A stretch of 64,000 nt of DNA from Nannobrachium achirus (GCA_963921795.1 OY997642.1:3724444-3788443), one strand, 5' to 3'. Shown: positions 30,295 to 37,160, counted from the first letter of the stretch. Translations and numbers: made by a program. The notes: generated by a model from the letters alone, not told the origin.

Positions 30295-31852
30295 ACAGTA
30301 GGCCTATTATCAGGTCGCATAGGAAAAGCACGAGTCCCATGACATGGATTATTACAGTGGTTCTCAAACTTTTTCATGTAAAGGACCCCCAGATTCACAC
30401 TGAACCCCCATTTCAAAAGATACGCGAGGGACCCCCATAAGAGATTTTTTAAGGCTCTTGTCTGCCAGTGATTCTCAAACATTTCAATCTCAAGGGACCT
30501 CCAGTTTGCACATTCATTAGGCTACAGATAGACCCATATTTAATGGGATTTGTGTCCCAATTTATATGGTCAAATCAATGTAAATGTAACTCTGAGAGTG
30601 TACAAATGCACATACATTTGTACACTCACAGAGTTACAGACCCATAAGGGTCCATTTGATTCCTAATCCTAACTATCCATTATCTAGTTGGGGACCCCCT
30701 GGAACACCCTCAAGGACCCCTGGGGGTCCCCCAGGGGTGTCAATTGGGTATGGCAGGGGTATGCAGCTGCCATACCCAGGGTCCAGGGGGGGAAATACTT
30801 ATAAATATGAATCCATGAATGTCTCTTTGTCTATCTGTTCTGGTTATTATGTTGTTGAATTACAGTAAAATCGCTAAAAATGCCAAATTTGACAAAATGG
30901 TCACTTTAACAAGGTATTATAATTATATTCTCCACTCTTGTATTCTCCCCATGTTGACAAAATGGTATATTCCCAGGTTCCGCAGGTCAGCTGCACAGGT
31001 GCAATGCAATATTGTTAATTGTGGCACGTTTACTAACATGCCAAGTTTAGCTGCACTTGAACAACCGTTCCAGGCTGCCATATCCAGCCCAAGAAACCAT
31101 AGAAACGGGGGGGAAAATAGAATGTAGAACCCTACTTCTTAAAATAAATGTATCATGACTGTTGCTAAGGTATGGCAACATGACTGGTGTCTTGCATACC
31201 GTAGCTGAAGTACAGTAGGCCTACAGTTCACATACTGTACAAGGTCTACTATAGGTAATGATTTCAACCTAAGAAAGCACAATGTTTACATTGGGGTCCT
31301 TTTGTACTGGAGACATATAGCTAACTCCCAAACTCCCATGACATGGATTATTGGTTCTCAAACTTTTTTATGTAAAGGACCCCCAAATTGGCATTGGACC
31401 CCCATTTGAAAAGACATGAGAGGGACCACCATAAGATAATGTTTAAGGCTCTAGCAGTGATTCTCAACCGCCATTTCAATGTCAAGGACCTCCAGTTTGC
31501 ACATTCATTACGCTATGGACCCCTATGGCATTTCTGGCCCAATTTATATTGTAAAATCAATGTAAATTTAACTCTCAGAGACCCACAACTTGGGTCCATT
31601 TGGTTCCTCCTAACTATCCATTATCTAGTTGGGGTCTGGGGACCCCCTGGAACACCCTCAAGGACCCCTGGGGGTCCCCGGACCCCACATTGAGAACCAA
31701 ATAATGGATAATGAAATGATTGTTCCTACCTGGAAGACATCGTTGGCACACTTCCTACAGAGGTTGTGCTGGCAGGGTAGGATCACCACAGGCTTGGTGA
31801 ACACCTCCAGACAGATGGGACAGACCAGCTGCTTCTCCAGGCTGTCCTGCAT
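9057..31852 (-). CDS. trim55: trim55-like MuRF-family E3 ubiquitin ligase, whole gene (10 coding exons)
   Basis: Joining ten minus-strand exons (31852-31730, 27881-27709, 20650-20473, 20182-20087, 18754-18624, 15741-15639, 14268-14246, 11302-11178, 10481-9634, 9140-9057) gives 1884 nt, 627 codons plus TAG. Every intron is GT-AG and every phase matches. Domain order is RING (aa ~10-85), B-box 2 (~110-150), coiled coil and COS-box (~160-315), acidic stretch, proline-rich tail (~330-600) and a terminal [13 protein letters not shown]. MuRF proteins are sarcomeric (titin/M-band, microtubule-linked) RING ligases of striated muscle. TRIM54 and TRIM63 lack the FSFSW tail, so TRIM55 (MuRF2) is the best match, and the neighbouring armc1 and adhfe1 agree. 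It is longer than human TRIM55 (548 aa), mostly because exon 9 is repeat-expanded. Which teleost paralogue (a/b) it is cannot be told. Exon joins are inferred, not transcript-verified. Confidence 0.93.
9185..9430. other. Intron 9 debris with short telomere-like run
   Basis: TTAAAGGAGTAGTTCAC (one end of the TTAA MITE), then a GTGCCGACAGGCC.. element with (CCCTAA)-like units at 9323-9365. The latter is a degraded element, not a telomere. Confidence 0.45.
9634..10481 (-). CDS. trim55: trim55 exon 9 (acidic then proline-rich repeat exon)
   Basis: 848 nt, starting [18 protein letters not shown] after acceptor TTTTCAG. It continues as a low-complexity P/Q/S/A/V-rich tail with two in-frame repeat blocks: about five copies of a 13-aa unit ([13 protein letters not shown]) and about six of a 15-aa unit ([15 protein letters not shown]). 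It ends ASQPQ at donor CACAG|GTGAAA. The human protein has an acidic then Pro/Ala-rich region at the same place. Reading past the donor gives an unconserved tail, which supports splicing here. Confidence 0.85.
9660..9935 (-). repeat. Coding VNTR, 45-bp unit, in trim55 exon 9
   Basis: Six tandem units of 45 bp (15 codons, [10 protein letters not shown](S/T)SQAP). Units alternate slightly (GAGAC versus GGAAG type), suggesting a dimeric higher-order unit. The unit length keeps the frame. Confidence 0.85.
9960..10175 (-). repeat. Coding VNTR, 39-bp unit, in trim55 exon 9
   Basis: Four to five tandem units of 39 bp coding for [13 protein letters not shown], with small in-frame length variants (an extra Gly, or Met for Leu). 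It lies just N-terminal to the 45-bp block in the protein. Confidence 0.8.
10737..11010 (-). mobile_element. tRNA-derived SINE in trim55 intron 8
   Basis: Same core as the 3399 copy (GGTGCCTTGCATGGTTTCC on the minus strand), with tRNA-like head GGCAGTGGCTCAGGGGTAG and the ATAAAGGCGCTATATAAATG tail. Confidence 0.8.
11010..11177 (-). repeat. Degenerate exon-edge copies, trim55 exon 8 donor
   Basis: Two diverged copies (about 11029-11082 and 11095-11146) of the plus-strand run GATGTATTAATGTG.GTTCT..CGTATGATGAAGCTGAG that spans the exon 8 donor. One still has CTCTCCTCT from the exon. Confidence 0.65.
11178..11302 (-). CDS. trim55: trim55 exon 8 (COS-box)
   Basis: 125 nt, one base completing the microexon's Lys, then [18 protein letters not shown] and [18 protein letters not shown], ending SFII plus one base. 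It parallels the human KIEHGYENMNHFTVNL segment. The acceptor GTCTAG is weak in appearance; the donor is ATAC|GTAAGA. Degenerate copies of the donor edge lie in intron 8. Confidence 0.88.
11395..11948. mobile_element. hAT-like MITE (CAGGGGTTCCCA ends), copy 1
   Basis: Ends CAGGGGTTCCCATACTTTTT / TTTGAAAACCCCTG with near-perfect 8-bp flanks TCCTAGAT / CCCTAGAT. Contains an AGATCT palindrome with arms reaching CTAGTGAAAACAG (11581-11640) and a GCACCCCAGGGTGCCCCGTC mini-repeat. Same family as 21127-21745 and 58502-58954. Confidence 0.88.
12064..12640 (-). mobile_element. L1/Tx1-like LINE, C-terminal ORF2 fragment
   Basis: A 117-aa minus-strand frame (12606-12253) with [33 protein letters not shown] and a final W-rich end. 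This matches the region after the reverse-transcriptase domain of L1-group ORF2 proteins. It is followed by a 3' UTR and a T-rich run on the plus strand. 5'-truncated. Confidence 0.75.
12860..13563. mobile_element. hAT-like element (CAGGGGTGCCCA ends) with nested foldback
   Basis: Ends CAGGGGTGCCCACAC / TTGGGCACCCCTG, flanks GTTTAGAG / GTCTAGAG (7/8). A degenerate relative is at 55208-55645. A TTAA foldback (13225-13517) sits inside. Confidence 0.78.
13225..13517. mobile_element. TTAA foldback MITE, ~140-bp arms
   Basis: TTAA on both sides, ends AGGGGAAGACCACCCATTTT and inverse; nearly the whole element is one palindrome. The relative at 55208 lacks it. Confidence 0.85.
13564..14157. other. 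trim55 intron 7, mostly unassigned
   Basis: The first ~100 bp looks like a CAGGGGTTCCCA-family tail (GAGGCACCCCTGGAC). No other structure noticed. Confidence 0.4.
14158..14238. repeat. Two-copy tandem repeat beside trim55 microexon 7
   Basis: A ~45-bp unit (CATTCCTTAACATCATCAA.AGGTTTGATTA) twice, ending 8 bp short of the microexon. Unlike other edges here, it holds no exon sequence. Confidence 0.8.
14246..14268 (-). CDS. trim55: trim55 exon 7 (23-nt microexon)
   Basis: A 23-nt exon coding for DAKPLLQ plus AA of the next Lys. The acceptor is CTTTCAG and the donor AA|GTAAGA. It fits exactly between exon 6 (phase 0) and exon 8 (needs one base) and aligns with the NAKTLLKK stretch of human TRIM55. 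A ~45-bp tandem duplication lies immediately downstream of the donor (14158-14238). Confidence 0.85.
14280..14945. other. trim55 intron 6, unassigned
   Basis: Has a GC-rich patch (14440-14720) with a CGCGCGCG run; no convincing exon. It may be an old transposon fragment. Confidence 0.35.
14946..15176 (+). mobile_element. LINE 3' end with (CCTGAA)n tail
   Basis: Ends with GTGTGACAATAAACCTGAAC followed by nine CCTGAA hexamers, the usual tail of a 5'-truncated fish LINE. (CAAT)n follows at 15428-15462. Confidence 0.65.
15531..15634. repeat. (GT)n/(GTGC)n microsatellite at trim55 exon 6 donor
   Basis: GT and GTGC repeats running to within about six bases of the splice donor. Confidence 0.95.
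15639..15741 (-). CDS. trim55: trim55 exon 6 (coiled coil / COS-box)
   Basis: 103 nt, phase 2 in and phase 0 out: [18 protein letters not shown], then [16 protein letters not shown]. It matches the MuRF segment ending in AVFLQ. The donor CTGCAG|GTGAGC runs straight into a GT/GC-rich microsatellite (15531-15630), so the +7 and later intron bases are simple repeat. Confidence 0.92.
15957..16201. mobile_element. Short inverted-repeat element
   Basis: Ends TTGGAGCGCAAAGGGCC and GGCCCTTTGCGCTCCAA, a 245-bp AT-rich body without coding. The sequence next to it (16231-) repeats GGGCCCAAGTGACATT, so it may be one end of a larger repeat. Confidence 0.7.
16231..16790. repeat. Degenerate ~115-bp tandem repeat, retroelement-like
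   Basis: Three units with AAACTGGGCATAAACACT.. and TTCAGGGGTCTGCC. Ends in a TATAAAA-bearing stretch at 16645-16655. Confidence 0.55.
16795..17150 (+). mobile_element. Decayed L1/Tx1-like ORF2 C-terminus
   Basis: Frames with [31 protein letters not shown] and, after a frameshift, [18 protein letters not shown]. This is the C-terminal pattern of L1-group ORF2. Inactive. Confidence 0.65.
17421..17596. mobile_element. Inverted-repeat element (empty-site partner)
   Basis: Arms carry AGCGGCCATTTCTTGGGTAAA and inverse, ending near TGTGCCA. Same element as the one split at 5567-5940, here without the 195-bp foldback. Confidence 0.8.
17641..18623. repeat. Exon-edge minisatellite, trim55 exon 5 donor, ~30-bp unit
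   Basis: About 32 units of ~30 bp fill the intron next to exon 5. On the minus strand each contains CATCAG|GTACAACTAA, i.e. exon edge plus 5' splice site. Three longer variants (near 17823, 17892 and 18143) hold 14 exon bases (CTGGACTACATCAG). The array begins at the true donor without a break. Confidence 0.95.
18624..18754 (-). CDS. trim55: trim55 exon 5 (coiled coil)
   Basis: 131 nt, phase 0 in and phase 2 out, aa 191-234: [19 protein letters not shown] then [19 protein letters not shown] and LDYI. The acceptor CTCTCAG follows a GA-rich tract on the plus strand. The donor is TACATCAG|GTACAA. The donor edge opens directly into a roughly 1-kb array of about 30-bp units, each repeating this edge. 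Confidence 0.92.
19020..19085 (-). mobile_element. tRNA-like SINE head or tRNA pseudogene
   Basis: The minus strand has TAATGGTTAAGATATTGGAC then GGGTTCGAAGCCGGG (B-box). It does not fold into a full cloverleaf by eye. Confidence 0.4.
19368..19918. mobile_element. Inverted-repeat element interrupted by a foldback MITE
   Basis: Arms GAGTACCTGAGACGAA..ACAGTCTAAG and inverse at 19880-19918. Its left arm is split at TAA by 19395-19588, and the intact right arm shows the unsplit site. Confidence 0.8.
19395..19588. mobile_element. Harbinger-like foldback MITE, copy 2
   Basis: Same 85-bp arms as 5621-5815 but a different centre. Flanked by TAA on both sides (19392-19394, 19589-19591). Confidence 0.87.
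19920..20086. repeat. Exon-edge duplication, trim55 exon 4 donor
   Basis: About 1.5-2 further copies of a ~100-bp unit carrying ACCATAGAC|GTAGGTCAC on the minus strand, directly downstream of exon 4. Units also carry a palindrome around ACTGTATATACAGT. Another fragment is at 18918-18950, across a foldback element. Confidence 0.85.
20087..20182 (-). CDS. trim55: trim55 exon 4 (coiled-coil start)
   Basis: 96 nt, phase 0 to 0, aa 159-190: [14 protein letters not shown] then [17 protein letters not shown]. It matches the MuRF coiled-coil segment, where human members have an ISQLEDTC-type sequence. The donor is ATAGAC|GTAGGT. The last bases of the exon and this donor are copied in the downstream intron at about 19940-20035 and again near 18918-18950. 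Confidence 0.9.
20473..20650 (-). CDS. trim55: trim55 exon 3 (B-box 2 zinc finger)
   Basis: 178 nt, phase 2 in and phase 0 out. It codes for [18 protein letters not shown] and the B-box ligands of the form C-x2-H...C-x2-C...C-x2-C...H-x2-C (MCEEH, YCVTC, TCSMC, AHKDC), ending NNVFTKQK. The acceptor is CTGTCAG|CC and the donor AAG|GTAAGA. The B-box is involved in MuRF dimerisation. A tight match to the MuRF family. Confidence 0.93.
20702..21114. mobile_element. hAT-like MITE (GTGGTTCTCAACC ends)
   Basis: Ends GTGGTTCTCAACCTTTTCAG / GGTTGAGAACCACTG. Holds a decayed AGATCT palindrome (20821-20868). Relative, inverted, at 36306-36713; partial ones at 28820-28980 and 43200-43447. Confidence 0.8.
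21127..21745. mobile_element. hAT-like MITE (CAGGGGTTCCCA ends), copy 2
   Basis: Flanks ATCTAGAG / ATCTAAAG (7/8). Has three copies of the internal GCACCCCAGGGTGCCCCGTC block and half of the AGATCT palindrome (21318-21356). Confidence 0.88.
21865..22437. mobile_element. Mutator-like non-autonomous element
   Basis: About 70-bp inverted ends starting TAGCCTGGCGGGGCCCGACG, with a perfect 9-bp flanking duplication CTCGAGAGG (21856-21864 and 22438-22446). A long TIR with a 9-bp duplication is the MULE pattern. No transposase ORF. Confidence 0.82.
22455..22692. mobile_element. Foldback element
   Basis: Inverse arms with GCCAAATAAAC / GTTTATTTGGC, TCTTTATT.TGCAGGGGT and CAGTCAAAACAG-type segments, ~100 bp each with gaps. 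Confidence 0.65.
22700..23142. other. trim55 intron 2, unassigned
   Basis: No exon or clear repeat seen. Confidence 0.35.
23143..24440. repeat. 41-bp minisatellite (about 31 copies)
   Basis: Unit CACTGTGGTTGTACTGGTCA + GCTCCCAGTACAACAGTAACA. Short 18-bp sub-units (CACTGTGGTTGTACCGGT) appear at ~23817-23900 and 24320-24370. No match to a nearby exon. Confidence 0.95.
24945..25009. repeat. Small inverted repeat (AAGCAATAAGCCAC)
   Basis: 14-bp inverse ends at 24945 and 25009 around a 37-bp centre, beside the exon 2 array. The stretch 24450-24944 shows nothing recognisable. Confidence 0.6.
25974..26453. mobile_element. hAT-like non-autonomous element (TAGGGCA ends), copy 1
   Basis: Terminal inverted repeats TAGGGCA.TCAC with internal TATTCGAATATTCGA-type motifs. 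Flanks are CCTGCTAA / CCTGCTAG, a 7/8 match to an 8-bp target duplication inside a minisatellite unit. A second hAT-type end (CAGGGGTTCTCAAAC) and the AGATCT palindrome are nested inside. Confidence 0.8.
27228..27707. mobile_element. hAT-like element abutting trim55 exon 2, copy 2
   Basis: Identical in structure to the copy at 25974 (offset 1254). Its right end meets CCTGCTAG, which on the minus strand is the end of exon 2 plus the G of the donor. The element's first base is the T of the splice-site GT. Confidence 0.88.
27709..27881 (-). CDS. trim55: trim55 exon 2 (second half of RING finger)
   Basis: Codes for aa 42-99 after acceptor CTCCAG|GC: AANPY, the RING pair CPSC, then [17 protein letters not shown] and [12 protein letters not shown]. 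It ends in phase 2 (AG). The donor is AG|GTAGGG, where the G is the last base of an 8-bp target duplication and TAGGGC is the terminus of a hAT element (27228-27707). The last 35 exon bases are the parent of the minisatellite filling intron 2. Confidence 0.93.
27970..28550. mobile_element. hAT-like element (TAGGGGTGTAACGATAC ends)
   Basis: Ends TAGGGGTGTAACGATAC / ATTACACCCCTA, flanks CTGAATAG / TTGAAGAG (6/8). Rich in GATACGAT motifs. Lies in trim55 intron 1. Confidence 0.8.
28551..29044. mobile_element. hAT fragments in trim55 intron 1
   Basis: 28820-28980 matches the GTGGTTCTCAACC family interior (TTTGACAATTTGGCCAATGT). The rest is unassigned. Confidence 0.5.
29045..29222 (+). mobile_element. 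LINE 3' end with (CTTAT)n tail
   Basis: Ends TTGATGGACAATAAAGTTTC then CTTAT repeats. 5'-truncated. Confidence 0.55.
29243..29575. mobile_element. Dispersed repeat, copy 2 (CAGGGACGTGCAGAG start)
   Basis: Full-length relative of 1-430, with CAGGGACGTGCAGAGAAT at the left end. Confidence 0.6.
29800..30770. mobile_element. Cluster of hAT-like fragments
   Basis: Repeated TTTCTCAAAGTGGGGTCCGG, GGTTCTCAAACTTTTTCATG and GGGGTCCCC-type ends in both orientations, nested. (GATT)n at 30250-30295. Confidence 0.6.
31352..31699. mobile_element. hAT-like MITE in trim55 intron 1
   Basis: Ends TTGGTTCTCAAACTTTTTTA / CATTGAGAACCAA, 348 bp, no coding. Confidence 0.7.
31730..31852 (-). CDS. trim55: trim55 exon 1 (start codon, first half of RING finger)
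   Basis: Codes for aa 1-41: MQDSLEKQL, then the RING start CPIC and the CQHNLCRKC knuckle, ending VFQ in phase 0 at donor CAG|GTAGGA. The ATG has CACC before it, and no in-frame ATG is visible just upstream. Human TRIM55 has a longer N-terminus before the matching EKQL, so an upstream start cannot be excluded. A hAT-like repeat (31352-31699) lies about 30 bp inside intron 1. Confidence 0.92.
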
Positions 31853-32210
31853 GGTGGAGATGATCTGGAGATCTGATCTGGACCAGGACTGACCAGGGAC
31901 CCTCAGAGCTCAGAGCATGACCCCCCCAAAAACACACACAGGTTCTACTGTCTGCAGAACACACAGAAACCCCACAAAAAACACCAGAACCCAGGAGAAT
32001 ACCAAACAGAACCAGGTAGAAGCTGTAGGTCCAGACAGACTATAGGAACGGATAGAAGCGCTTAGTCACTGCTTCTCTTCTTCAAGTTGCGTCTGTCTTT
32101 CTCAGCCTGAAGAGTTCTCTTCTTCTCGCTGTCCTCACCGGTTGTGTTACACCGCAATGGGTGTACTATCGAATTCTGTGACCAGTGTAAGCCTAGCCTA
32201 CTTTTTTTTG
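31853..32210 (-). promoter_or_regulatory. trim55 5' flank (5' UTR and presumed promoter)
   Basis: Sequence upstream of the exon 1 ATG. No clear TATA or E-box cluster can be asserted. 32062-32150 could be a short coding exon of something else (see findings). Confidence 0.3.
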
Positions 32211-32221
32211 TTTGTTTTACA

Positions 32222-32430
32222 TTGATTGATTGATTGATTGAAGGCTTTATTAGAAGTTTGCATAGGAAAATGTACAGATTCATGACGGTACAGTTCACTG
32301 GTACAAGGTTTACTAAAAGGGGATCCCTGAAAAGACTAAGCTTTTTCAACAGGAAACCATTTAAGTATCTCATATAACATTGAATGACAGACAAATAGAA
32401 CACATTTACTTTACTTTGGGCCCATAAGAC
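32222..32430 (-). mobile_element. LINE 3' end, inverted, (CAAT)n tail
   Basis: Inverse of the 4790-5064 family: TCATGACGGTACAGTTCACT and CATAGGAAA.. match, with (TGAT)n at the plus-strand left end. Confidence 0.65.
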
Positions 32431-32916
32431 AGTACAAACTAGCAATACCACAATGTAGGCTATAGTTGTAGAGTTAGTGTGTGTAGCCTATTCTCAATTT
32501 CACTTGAGTCAATAAAGTAGGCCTGCATACATACGTTTTTCTTAATATTATTTTACTTATTCCAGTCTAATAAGAAGATAAAGTGTGCGTTGTGGAGGTA
32601 TTTGTAGCAGTTTTACAAGTGGTTTAATAGCCTATAATTTGTATTATAAAATAATAATAATAATAATAAACCATCCTTGTTACGCGACTGCTTGCCACAA
32701 TGAATTCGCCAAACTGTGAAATTGAGTTGACTCGATGAAAACAGTTTAACTGACTGGTCACTGTATTCTACAGGTCACCGGTGTGTGTGTGAGCGGGTGC
32801 TCGCGGTGTGTCAGTGTGTCAGATCAGCTGCTGTTTTTAGAAGGTCGCACGTCAAACGGTTGCCATGCGAACATGTCCTTATATGGGGGGGCCAGCTGTC
32901 TGGAGATAGCACAGCA

Positions 32917-32918
<2 letters not shown>

Positions 32919-32977
<59 letters not shown>

Positions 32978-33046
32978 TGTGTGTGTGTGTGTGCGTGCGT
33001 GCGTGCGGTGCGTGCGCGTGTGTGTGTGTGTGTTTGTGTGTGTGTT
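32919..33046. repeat. (GT)n/(GTGC)n microsatellite
   Basis: About 130 bp. 32431-32918 and 33140-33600 hold no recognisable feature; (AAATT)-like repeats are at 33098-33132. Confidence 0.95.
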
Positions 33047-33603
33047 GTGAAATGTGTTGACTGATGTGTGAAGAGGAGGTAAAAGTGGCAATAGATGAAA
33101 TAAAATTAAATAAAATTAAATAAAATTAAATATATACTCTGCTATAAAGGCTTATAGGCCTATTACACATTTGACTTGATTAAAAGTGTAAACATAGCCT
33201 ATTAAATCAAAAATATACTGTGATACGTGAGATTGTTAATTGTAATTTCTATTCTTTTGCTTTGGAAACGTTATTTCATCTCTGAAATACGTTTTAAATT
33301 ATTTAAAAATATAGATCTCCTGATCTTTTATTTATTTATTATTATTTGTATTTTATTTATTACGGTTATTTGTAATTTTTTGGTAGGAAATATTCCGTTT
33401 TTTTTTTCTCATTGGGTTCTGACCTTATGGTTGACATAGAGTTAAAAGATGACCGAAAAGCTTTGTGTTAAAGAAAGGAGTTTTTTATTTCCCTTATAGG
33501 CTACTCTCATGCATGCAGTTTCAAACAAACAGCTGACTAAACATTCACTTCTATTCACACTTACAGTTAGATTTACAACTCACGTCCACACATTGTGTTG
33601 CAA

Positions 33604-33668
33604 CAGCAGATCTACAAGCTCTACAATGCATCACACCACAACGCTTTGTGAGCTTGTAGAGCTGCTTT
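33604..33668. repeat. AGATCT palindrome
   Basis: AGCAGATCTACAAGCTCTAC and inverse AGCTTGTAGAGCTGCT around a ~28-nt centre. Confidence 0.75.
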
Positions 33669-33729
33669 TTGGGGAGGAATGTTTGGGGAAATGTTCACCT
33701 TTATAATAATAATAACATGGGCGTCACAC

Positions 33730-33757
33730 GGGGGGGGGGGGGGGGGGGGGGGGGAGT
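33730..33757. repeat. Poly(G) run
   Basis: More than 20 consecutive G. Similar runs: C at ~40256-40276, G at 63603-63628. Assembly length is unreliable in these. Confidence 0.95.
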
Positions 33758-34066
33758 GGGACTGAGTTACCAGGGCACAAGGTGGAGGGGCCCTAGTAAC
33801 TTTAGCTATGTCGCGCTGCGAGCTTGTAGATCTGCTATTTTTGAAAAGTCGTGAAAATGTGTGAAAATCTTTGAATATATGTATTTTTTAAGCGAACATT
33901 TGTAACTCAAATTTTGCTTCTGGGGGTCCCTGGAACTAAATATTTTGAGATGGGGGTCCGTGGCCAAATACATAATCTTGGGGGTCCTTCACATGAAAGA
34001 GTTTGAGCACCACTGACATGGAAAAACATACTATAGGTTTCTTGCACACATTTTCACGATTCTTCA

Positions 34067-34139
34067 AAAAATAGCAGATCTACAAGCTCGCAGCGCAGCA
34101 TTCGGTGCTGCGCTGTGAGCTTGTATATCTGCTATTTTT
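34067..34139. repeat. AGATCT palindrome, ~35-bp stem
   Basis: AAAAATAGCAGATCTACAAG.. to ..CTTGTATATCTGCTATTTTT with a TTCG-like centre. Two mismatches. Confidence 0.9.
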
Positions 34140-34249
34140 CAATAGTTAACATTCATGGGGGGCCCGTAGTGAATCCTTGTACCCAGGGCCCAGAATTTGG
34201 TGACGCCCCGGGCAACAATCCAACTGATTCCATACAGCTGCTCACTAAC

Positions 34250-34391
34250 ATATGATCTTATGTTATGATCTTATGTTATGATCTTATGTTATGATCTTAT
34301 GTTATGACCTTATGTTATGATCTTATGTTATGATCTTATGTTATGACCTTATGTTATGATCTTATGTTATGATCTTATGTTATGATCTTAT
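34250..34391. repeat. 13-bp tandem repeat (TATGATCTTATGT)
   Basis: About ten copies of ATGATCTTATGTT with ATGACC variants, directly before a SINE. Confidence 0.9.
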
Positions 34392-34624
34392 GCGGCTGAC
34401 TGTAGCTCAGGAGGTAGAGTGGGTTGGCCAATGATCCATGGGTTGGCGGTTCAAATCCCAGCTTCTCTTGTCTACATGTTGAAGTGTCATTGGGCAAGAC
34501 ACTGAACCCCAAGTTGCTCCCGGCGAGCTGGTTGGTGCCTTGCATGGTTTCCACCGCCACCGGTGTATGAATGGGTTGTAAAGAGCTTTGGATAAAAGCG
34601 CTATATAAATGCACCATTTACCAT
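34392..34624 (+). mobile_element. tRNA-derived SINE
   Basis: Head TGTAGCTCAGGAGGTAGAG (A-box), GGCGGTTCAAATCCC (B-box), core GGTGCCTTGCATGGTTTCC, tail TAAAAGCGCTATATAAATGC. Confidence 0.85.
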
Positions 34625-34800
34625 TTATTTAAGACAATCCTAACCTGGCAAAACATGATGCCATTAGCCCAGTGGTTTCCAAAAATTCTAGAAAGAGGTG
34701 ATCCAAAAAAGAAATTAGATGTTTGTCCGGTACCCCAAACTAGTGAAAATGGCAGATCTAGCTTCCTTGTGAGCTTGTAGATCGGCCCGAAAGTGGTTAA

Positions 34801-35267
34801 AGGACAACTTTGTTTTTTTTACAACAAGGGTTCATATTTTAGATTGTAATTAGAGAAAAGAAAAGGTGAGTGTTAACATGTTTTCATTTGCTTCGTTCTA
34901 TTGTTTTATCGCGTTTACCGTGCTAAAATGTGGGGCATGCGTACGCATGGGGGCATGCGTACAAGTGGCTAAATATGTATTTTTAGACACAATAAGCCAG
35001 CAGTTTTTTATTGCTATTTACAGTAACACTTCTAGCCCCCATAAGTCACATCCAACCATGAAAGGTTGCGTTGTATCTTGGGAATGGGCTTATTCTGTGT
35101 AAAATGACATATTTAGCCACTTGTACGCATGCCCCCAACCACTGAAATAAGAATCTCTAAAACAATAGAAAGAAGTAAATTAAATCATTTTAACAATCAT
35201 CTTTTATATTCTTTCATTACAATCTAAAATATGAACCCTCCTTGTTGTAAAAAACTAAAGTTGTCCT
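34801..35267. mobile_element. TTAA-target MITE (AGGACAACTTTG ends), copy 1
   Basis: TTAA at 34797-34800 and 35268-35271. Inverted ends AGGACAACTTTGTTTTTT / inverse. Internal GGCATGCGTACGCATGG palindrome. ~90% match to 46014-46466. Confidence 0.87.
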
Positions 35268-35271
35268 TTAA

Positions 35272-36305
35272 GGGATGTGTTATATGTATGTTTTGTAATA
35301 AAAGTCTGATACATTTACAGTCTGAGTCTGATATATGAAAAGCATCAGAATTATTTCAATGAGTTCAAACACAAGGGAAGAAGTTGATCAGACACAGTTT
35401 TATTCTGTTTCTTTTGGCTTCAACAACAAAATGCACAACGGCGCCATCCAGTGGTGACAAAGCCCACTCATTCTTCTTCTTCACCAGCTATCAAACTAAA
35501 TACAATTTTACCCAGAACTGATGAAACAATTAATGATTGAGAGGGGGTCGATATTAAATCAATTCATTCAATTTGAACGTCACCTGAGTAGAATAACACA
35601 GAGAAAAACAAAGTCACCTGACAAATCAATAGTATTGTTTTTTCTTATAATTTTTATCCCACGATTTTGTAACCCATTTTTTCACCCAGTGCCAATTGCC
35701 TATGTAATCCTGGGCTCTGCTCTCCCTCTGCCACGCCTGGGGAGAGCAACGGGCTGACCTCATGCTTCCTTCAATGCACGAGGAGTCCAAGTTGTTTCTT
35801 TTCACCTGACAGTGGGGGATTTGCCTGGGATGGACGCAGCACGTGGAAGGAACACGTTATTCCAACCAGTTCCTTTCCCCTCCATCAGGCGCCCCGGCTG
35901 GCCAGGGGGAGGCAGTATAGAGACCAGGATTACTGCATGTTTTTGTGAGGGTATCTACCGTAGGAGACACGGGGAGAACATGCAGTATTGTTTTTTTAAT
36001 GTTCATAAATACTTGTCATTTGATAGCCTGGTGTTATATTTATTTAATAACTGGACAGGAAAAGGAAAAATCAAGATTCTAATCTAGAACCAACAATTGA
36101 TGATTGACAGCTACTCAGGCTGCGGTGTGATTGGACAGTACAATGAGGAGGCGGGGCTACGGGCACATTTAGAGGTACAGAAGCGGTACACAAAGGTCAT
36201 AAAGGTCATCTTTACACACTTAACAATCGGTGTCACGTTGACGATTTCACCATGACAATGACAGAACCACAGTTTATCTTCACAGTGGGACGCGTCATTT
36301 ATACC
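35272..36305. other. Intergenic, no recognised gene
   Basis: Short frames are not conserved to anything I know. A CACGGGGAGAACATGC stretch (35969) is typical of dispersed fish repeats. Confidence 0.35.
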
Positions 36306-36713
36306 AATGGTTCTCAACCTGTGGGTCAGGACCTCCAGGGGGGTCCCCAGATCTAAATGTTAACATTGTTTTCTCACCCAACAGTAAACAACAGACCAAC
36401 ATACAGTATAAGGGTATACAGGGTGTCAGCACATTTCTTAAGTGACACTTTAAGGACTTCAAAGACCTTTTTTAGTACCTCTGGTCAAACATTGGTCAAA
36501 ATTGTCAAATATTAGAGGCAGAAATGGTGAAAATAGCAGATTTACACGCTCACAACGCCTCACATCGTCTAGTTTCACAATGGAACAGATTGAGTCAAGC
36601 TAAATGTAACGCCAACTCCTACAAGTCCAAGTGCTTGTGCAGGGTGGTGGGACGCAGTTCAAATAGGATTATTTTTTGGGGGGTCTCGGCCTGAAAAGGT
36701 TGAGAACCACTGA
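36306..36713. mobile_element. hAT-like MITE (GTGGTTCTCAACC family), inverted
   Basis: Ends AATGGTTCTCAACCTGTGGG / AAAGGTTGAGAACCACTG; interior matches 20702-21114. Confidence 0.78.
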
Positions 36714-36804
36714 TTTATAGATCCTCACATCGGTAAGGTAGTCCTGCCTGAAGCAAAGCTCACCAGACCAGCTGAGACATGTAACAATCACTCTCCATGT
36801 GATG

Positions 36805-37160
36805 CAGGGACGTGCAGAGAACGTTGGAGGGGCAGGGGCTGACATGTCTAAAAGGATCTTTTGGTGAAACTATTGAAAATAGCAGACCTCCAAGCTCACA
36901 AGCGATTTTCGGTGCTTGATACCACACTAAACTAAGCATAATCAAGTGAATACTGGAGATGTGGCGTAACAGCATGGATTTCTACACAGAGAGGGCAATT
37001 CTTTCGACATAAGATTCTGCATTCAAGTTCAGGAGAGTTTGGACAAGGCAATTCTCTTGAATGCTGCCTTCAGGTATGGCATGGAAAGAGGGGGCATTTA
37101 CATTTCTTTCTCCAAAGTAAAAAAAATGCATTCATGGTCTGGAGAGGGCATTTTTTACAC
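36805..37160. mobile_element. Dispersed repeat, copy 3
   Basis: CAGGGACGTGCAGAGAACG start, close to 1-430. The following 37161-37846 shows no gene. Confidence 0.6.

Noticed and set aside
32783..33064. Cysteine/valine-rich small proteins in GT tracts here and at 7113, 45713, 52030 and 56682
   Set aside because: Pure dinucleotide repeat translations (CVCV or THTH).
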